Positions 10,036 through 13,500 of a stretch of DNA of 13,500 nt are shown one piece after another (position 1 is the stretch's first letter; each line of letters opens with the position of its first letter). Both the position numbers and the translations under genes were made by a program. The notes beneath the pieces are model-generated. The model did not search any database. It had not been told where the DNA came from and saw only the letters and a program-made list of their open reading frames with translations. The stretch spans positions 64,001-77,500 of the forward strand of contig MCFG01000093.1 of NCBI GenBank assembly GCA_002104895.1, given 5' to 3'. The DNA is from Anaeromyces robustus. Taxonomy: Eukaryota > Neocallimastigomycota > Neocallimastigomycetes > Neocallimastigales > Neocallimastigaceae.

Positions 10036-10070
<35 letters not shown>
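10036..10070. repeat. 35-nt poly(T) run upstream of the Asn-rich gene
   Basis: An uninterrupted run of about 35 T residues, preceded by AAGGG and starting about 335 bp upstream of the start codon at 10372. Poly(dA:dT) tracts of this kind commonly sit in nucleosome-depleted fungal promoters; a promoter role is inferred from position only. Confidence 0.85.
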
Positions 10071-10074
<4 letters not shown>

Positions 10075-10371
10075 ATAAAAAATAATGGATATATATTTTT
10101 AATATATATATATTTTAAATTGATTAAATTATCATTATTGTGATTTATTTATATTAATTCAATATCAGTTTTTTATATATATATATATGCTTTAAAGTGT
10201 ATATGCATAAAAATTTTAATTAAAATATATGTATGACCTCTAAAGTTTTTAAAGTTTGAAAATAAATTAGAAAAAAGTTAAAAAGAAAATTATATATATG
10301 TATATAAAAATATAAATATAATTAAAAAAAATAAAAAAAAAAATAAAAAAAAAGAAAATTAAAAATTAAAA

Positions 10372-13300
10372 ATGGTTCTTTCATGTTCATCAAAAAATAT
10401 AATAAATGATGCCATAAAATTAAATGATAAGAAAAATGGTACTGAGAATAATATTAAAAATAATATAGAAACCCTTACATATTATAATGATAATGTAAAC
10501 AATAAACAAAAAGAATCAAATATTAATCATATTTCTTTAAATGTATCCGATAAAAGTAAAAATATGATTAATAATAATAATTTAGTTCATAATATTAATA
10601 CTAATGATAAACTTACAAATATAGTTAATAATCGATCAAAAAATGAAAAAATAAATATGTTAGATAACAAATTATCAACCAATAATAGTAATGATATATC
10701 AAAACATAATAAATTAATAGCATTTGATTCAAAAGGTTTTCAAAATATTTTAGAAAAGAAAAAACTAAGAAAAAATGAAATTAATGTAGTGCTAAATAAA
10801 GAAAAGGATATCAAAATAAATACTAATTTTCATCAAAATAAAGGGAAAGATATCAAATCCTTTAAAGCAAATGTCAAATCAATTAATAATAATATAAATA
10901 AAGAATTAGTCAAAACTCCGAAAAAACTAAATAACAAAAATAATGGGGATGAACTTATAAGACCAATTATTATGAAAAAAGCACTTTTTATACCCACGAT
11001 ATCAGATGAAAAAAAAAATGAAAAATTAAAAAATACTATACTTGACACAAAAAATAATATAAAAAATAATGGCATTTCAAAAAATAATTCAGAAAATGAC
11101 CATACTCTTCCCTGTCATTCTTCATCTTCTACCTTTACAGCCATTACATATACTACATCTTCTAATTCTATTCATACCATTCCAAATACTACATCTTCAA
11201 ATTATTCCTTACCATCATCAACTTCATCAAATGAAGCTAGAGGACCATTAAATTCATTTAAGCCATCATTTAGTAATAGTCAAGCAGCATTATTAGCTAA
11301 TATGGCCTTTAAAACAAAAAGAGATATGACAAATAAAAGAATTGTAAAAGCAATTACAAAATACAAACCATCAATCGATTTACCAACATCACCAGAAGAA
11401 TTAATCGAAAATGCTTTTAGAATATATAAATCAGCTCATTTAGATTTTTGTAGAAACTGTTTGATTCCTAAAGATGTTTTATACTTCCAGGGGCATCTTT
11501 TATTTAAAAATGTTAGTAAATTAAAAGGAATGAACTTATCCAGACAACAAATTAATAATGCTTTAGAATGGGAAGTCATAAAATATACAGTATTTAATAG
11601 TAAATCTACAGATTTTTGGATAGCATTATTAAATCAGTATAAAAATGACCGAACATCAACAAAAATATTATCGAAACGGTATGCTGCAAGAAAACAAAGT
11701 CAAAAATGTGTAAAAAGAGAAACAGAAGATTTTGAAAGAAAATATATTGCATATAATATTATTAAAAAGAAAGGACCAATTATTCTAGATTATTATAAAT
11801 CTATAACTGAAGATACAAGGTATATTAGCATATACATATATGTTTAATATAATTTAATATAATAAAAAATTATATAAATAACTTATATATATATTTTTTT
11901 TATTTTTTTTATAAAATATTGTCAATGATAGTGTCAGTGAAATAAAGAAAAATAATAATGAAAATGACATTAATAATAAAGGTACATTTGTTACAATGAA
12001 TAGCGAAAGTTCTCGTAATAAAGTAACTAAACCACAAAATATGTCAAATAATATTATTAAAATAAATCCAAATATTTCTGAAATTAATAATAAATCAGAG
12101 AGATCAATGAGTAATTTATATAGTGATATGGGAAGTCTTAATGACTATAAACGTATATTATCAAAATCTATTGAACAAAGAGTAAAAGTTACTGCTAAAA
12201 ATAGAATAACAAAACCTTCACCTTTAAAAGAAAGTTTTACTATTGATTATTCAACTAAAATTATTAATAATAAAAAGAATAAAAAGAATAGTCATATGAT
12301 ATCATTCGATATTAATGACATAAAATCTATTAAAGCTTATATTTATCCAATAATAATGACAACAAATAATAAATATTATTCAGTAAATGAAACAAATGAA
12401 ATCAAAATCAAAAATAATTTATATAATTGTAATATTCTATTTTTTAATGTACTTAAAAAGAATCAAAATAAAAACAATTTTAATAATTTAATTAGTTGTT
12501 ATCTCTATTATATATTAAATATATTTTATATATCTATTCCATGTATGTATCTAAATAAAACAAATTTTAAAGGATTAAGTTTAAAAAAATCATACAAAAT
12601 ATATGAAAATTTAATTTTATTATTAAAAAATAATTATAATAATAATAATAATATTAATACTTTCAGTCATTTTGTTGATACTATAAACGACATTAACAAT
12701 GTAAAATTTATACATTTTAACAAACTAACAACAAAAAGCAATAAAACTCGTAATAAAAATAATGATAAAAATAACAGTAATAATAATATATTATTAAAAA
12801 TCCAAGAAAAAGAAAAACTAATCATAATCAGGTATCTATTATATTATTTATTATCTCCAAAAAATATAATACCTTCATTAAATAATCAATCAAAAAAATC
12901 AAAAATCATATGTTTAATTTTTATTCCAGGAATATCTAGTGCAACAAATAAATTAAATACTAAATATTTAACATATGATATAAAATATGTTGAATATAAA
13001 AAGTATACACTTAAGTGTTATAACATAAAATCAAAAAATTCTACTAACTCAATAGCTAACAAGGATGTCATTAAATATGTACTGAATAAAGAAGATTTAC
13101 ATAAAAACAAAATAATATATTTTTTTAATGAAAATAACTTAAATGGTAAAAAACTTATAGATACGGTGTACCCTATTATGAATCAAAATTTTATTGCTAT
13201 TTATAATCATCATTACACAAATGAATCAAATAAAAAATTATTAATGCCTACGAATAATTTAAAACTAATAAAATACAATAAAAACAGTTCAGACAATAAC

Positions 13301-13500
13301 AACTATGACATTCATAAAAAAATGAATTTTATATTACCTGAATTAAATAATTTTAAACCATTATACGGTTACAAAAAATTTATATTTAATTCATATATAA
13401 CCTCTTCAACACTTAGACAAAGAAAAAATTGTATCATTTCACATAACGATATTAATAATGATATAATTCTTTCTGAAAAACACAAATTTTCACAAATAGA
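10372..13500 (+). CDS. Large Asn-rich protein of unknown family, two exons seen, truncated by the window end
   Basis: Family not recognised. Exon 1 runs 10372-11819 (482 codons plus 2 nt); a GTATAT donor at 11820 and a TAG acceptor ending at 11931 give a phase-2 intron of 112 nt. Exon 2 runs 11932 to beyond 13500, open for about 522 codons (checked codon by codon), so at least 1005 residues are present. The Met is the first after an in-frame TAA 12 nt upstream. Residues 1-250 are Asn/Lys/Ser low complexity. About 250-287 is Ser/Thr-rich with short repeats. About 288-482 has balanced composition, with a SPEELIENAFRIYKSAHLDF segment and a DFCRNC motif, and looks like a folded domain. Exon 2 starts Asn-rich, then alternates structured blocks with Asn/Lys linkers; residues 669-690 form an aromatic and hydrophobic stretch that might cross a membrane or be buried. 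Hydrophobic patches also occur near 779-792 and about 815-830. No catalytic motif was recognised. A real gene is likely because open frames this long are rare in DNA this A/T-rich. Confidence 0.72.
11820..11931 (+). other. Intron 1 of the Asn-rich gene
   Basis: AAG|GTATATT donor and ATGATAG acceptor, 112 nt, phase 2. Reading through the donor gives a stop within 10 codons, and exon 2 is closed by an in-frame TAA at 11912-11914, so a junction is needed. A second in-phase acceptor, CAG ending at 11937, lies 6 nt downstream and would drop two residues. Confidence 0.7.

Larger units (their letters stand above)
8286..10371. other. Divergent intergenic region between the kinase and the Asn-rich gene
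   Basis: About 2.1 kb with no supportable gene on either strand. It should contain both promoters, because the kinase is read leftward and the next gene rightward. Contents: an (AAAAT)n/poly(A) tract, a second poly(A) run, a decayed tandem repeat, two long poly(T) runs and an A-rich leader just before 10372. No tRNA or rRNA hallmark was seen. The 9920-9975 segment is slightly more complex but does not read as protein or known RNA. Confidence 0.7.

Noticed and set aside
10833-11251. Antisense 80-codon and overlapping 60-codon frames in the Asn-rich gene
   Set aside because: They are shadows of the main frame, hydrophobic or His/Leu-rich only because they read A/T-rich codons out of frame.
12829-12840. 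CAG|GTATCT donor-like site inside exon 2 of the Asn-rich gene
   Set aside because: The frame stays open well beyond it and the following codons still look like protein, so no intron is needed.

Overview
The window is nuclear DNA from a very AT-rich eukaryote. Genes are split by short introns (mostly 90-290 bp) with GTA/GTT donors and mostly TAG or AAG acceptors. Intergenic DNA is almost only A and T, with microsatellites and long homopolymer runs, and proteins carry Asn-rich low-complexity tracts. The kinase has a fungal-type architecture: an N-terminal C2 domain followed by an AGC kinase of the Gad8/Ypk group. Together these features point to a fungus with extreme AT bias, most likely an anaerobic gut fungus (Neocallimastigomycota). 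That placement is inference; no rRNA or other direct marker is present.

Layout. 1-869: AT-rich DNA downstream of the first gene, with an (AAT)n microsatellite. 870-4020 (minus): a three-exon gene for a 915-residue RGS-domain protein with an N-terminal ubiquitin-like-looking module and a charged C-terminal region carrying a repeated K-L-x(3)-F-G motif. 4021-5168: non-coding, with a 32-bp near-perfect palindrome. 5169-8285 (minus): a Gad8/Ypk1-type kinase in about ten exons. Eight exons (5169-7532) are secure; two tiny 5' exons (16 and 8 nt) are proposed because their phases fit. 8286-10371: about 2.1 kb of non-coding DNA between divergent genes, with long poly(A)/poly(T) runs and a decayed tandem repeat. 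10372 to the window end (plus): a large Asn-rich protein of unknown family in at least two exons, open at the right edge.

How the genes relate. The RGS protein is expected to speed GTP hydrolysis on a heterotrimeric G-protein alpha subunit. The kinase is expected to be activated by PDK1 and TORC2 and to act in stress, membrane and growth control. Both are signalling genes in the same orientation, but each has its own long upstream gap, so they look independently transcribed. The third gene has no evident functional link.

I checked coding frames and splice phases by hand. The RGS gene closes as 667+585+1496 nt and the kinase as 1578 nt, both exact multiples of three ending in a stop. The most unusual points are the RGS architecture with its repeated motif, a coding-like segment in its first intron that may be a second acceptor or a one-base frameshift, the proposed 8-nt micro-exon of the kinase, the decayed dimeric tandem repeat, and the unrecognised large protein.
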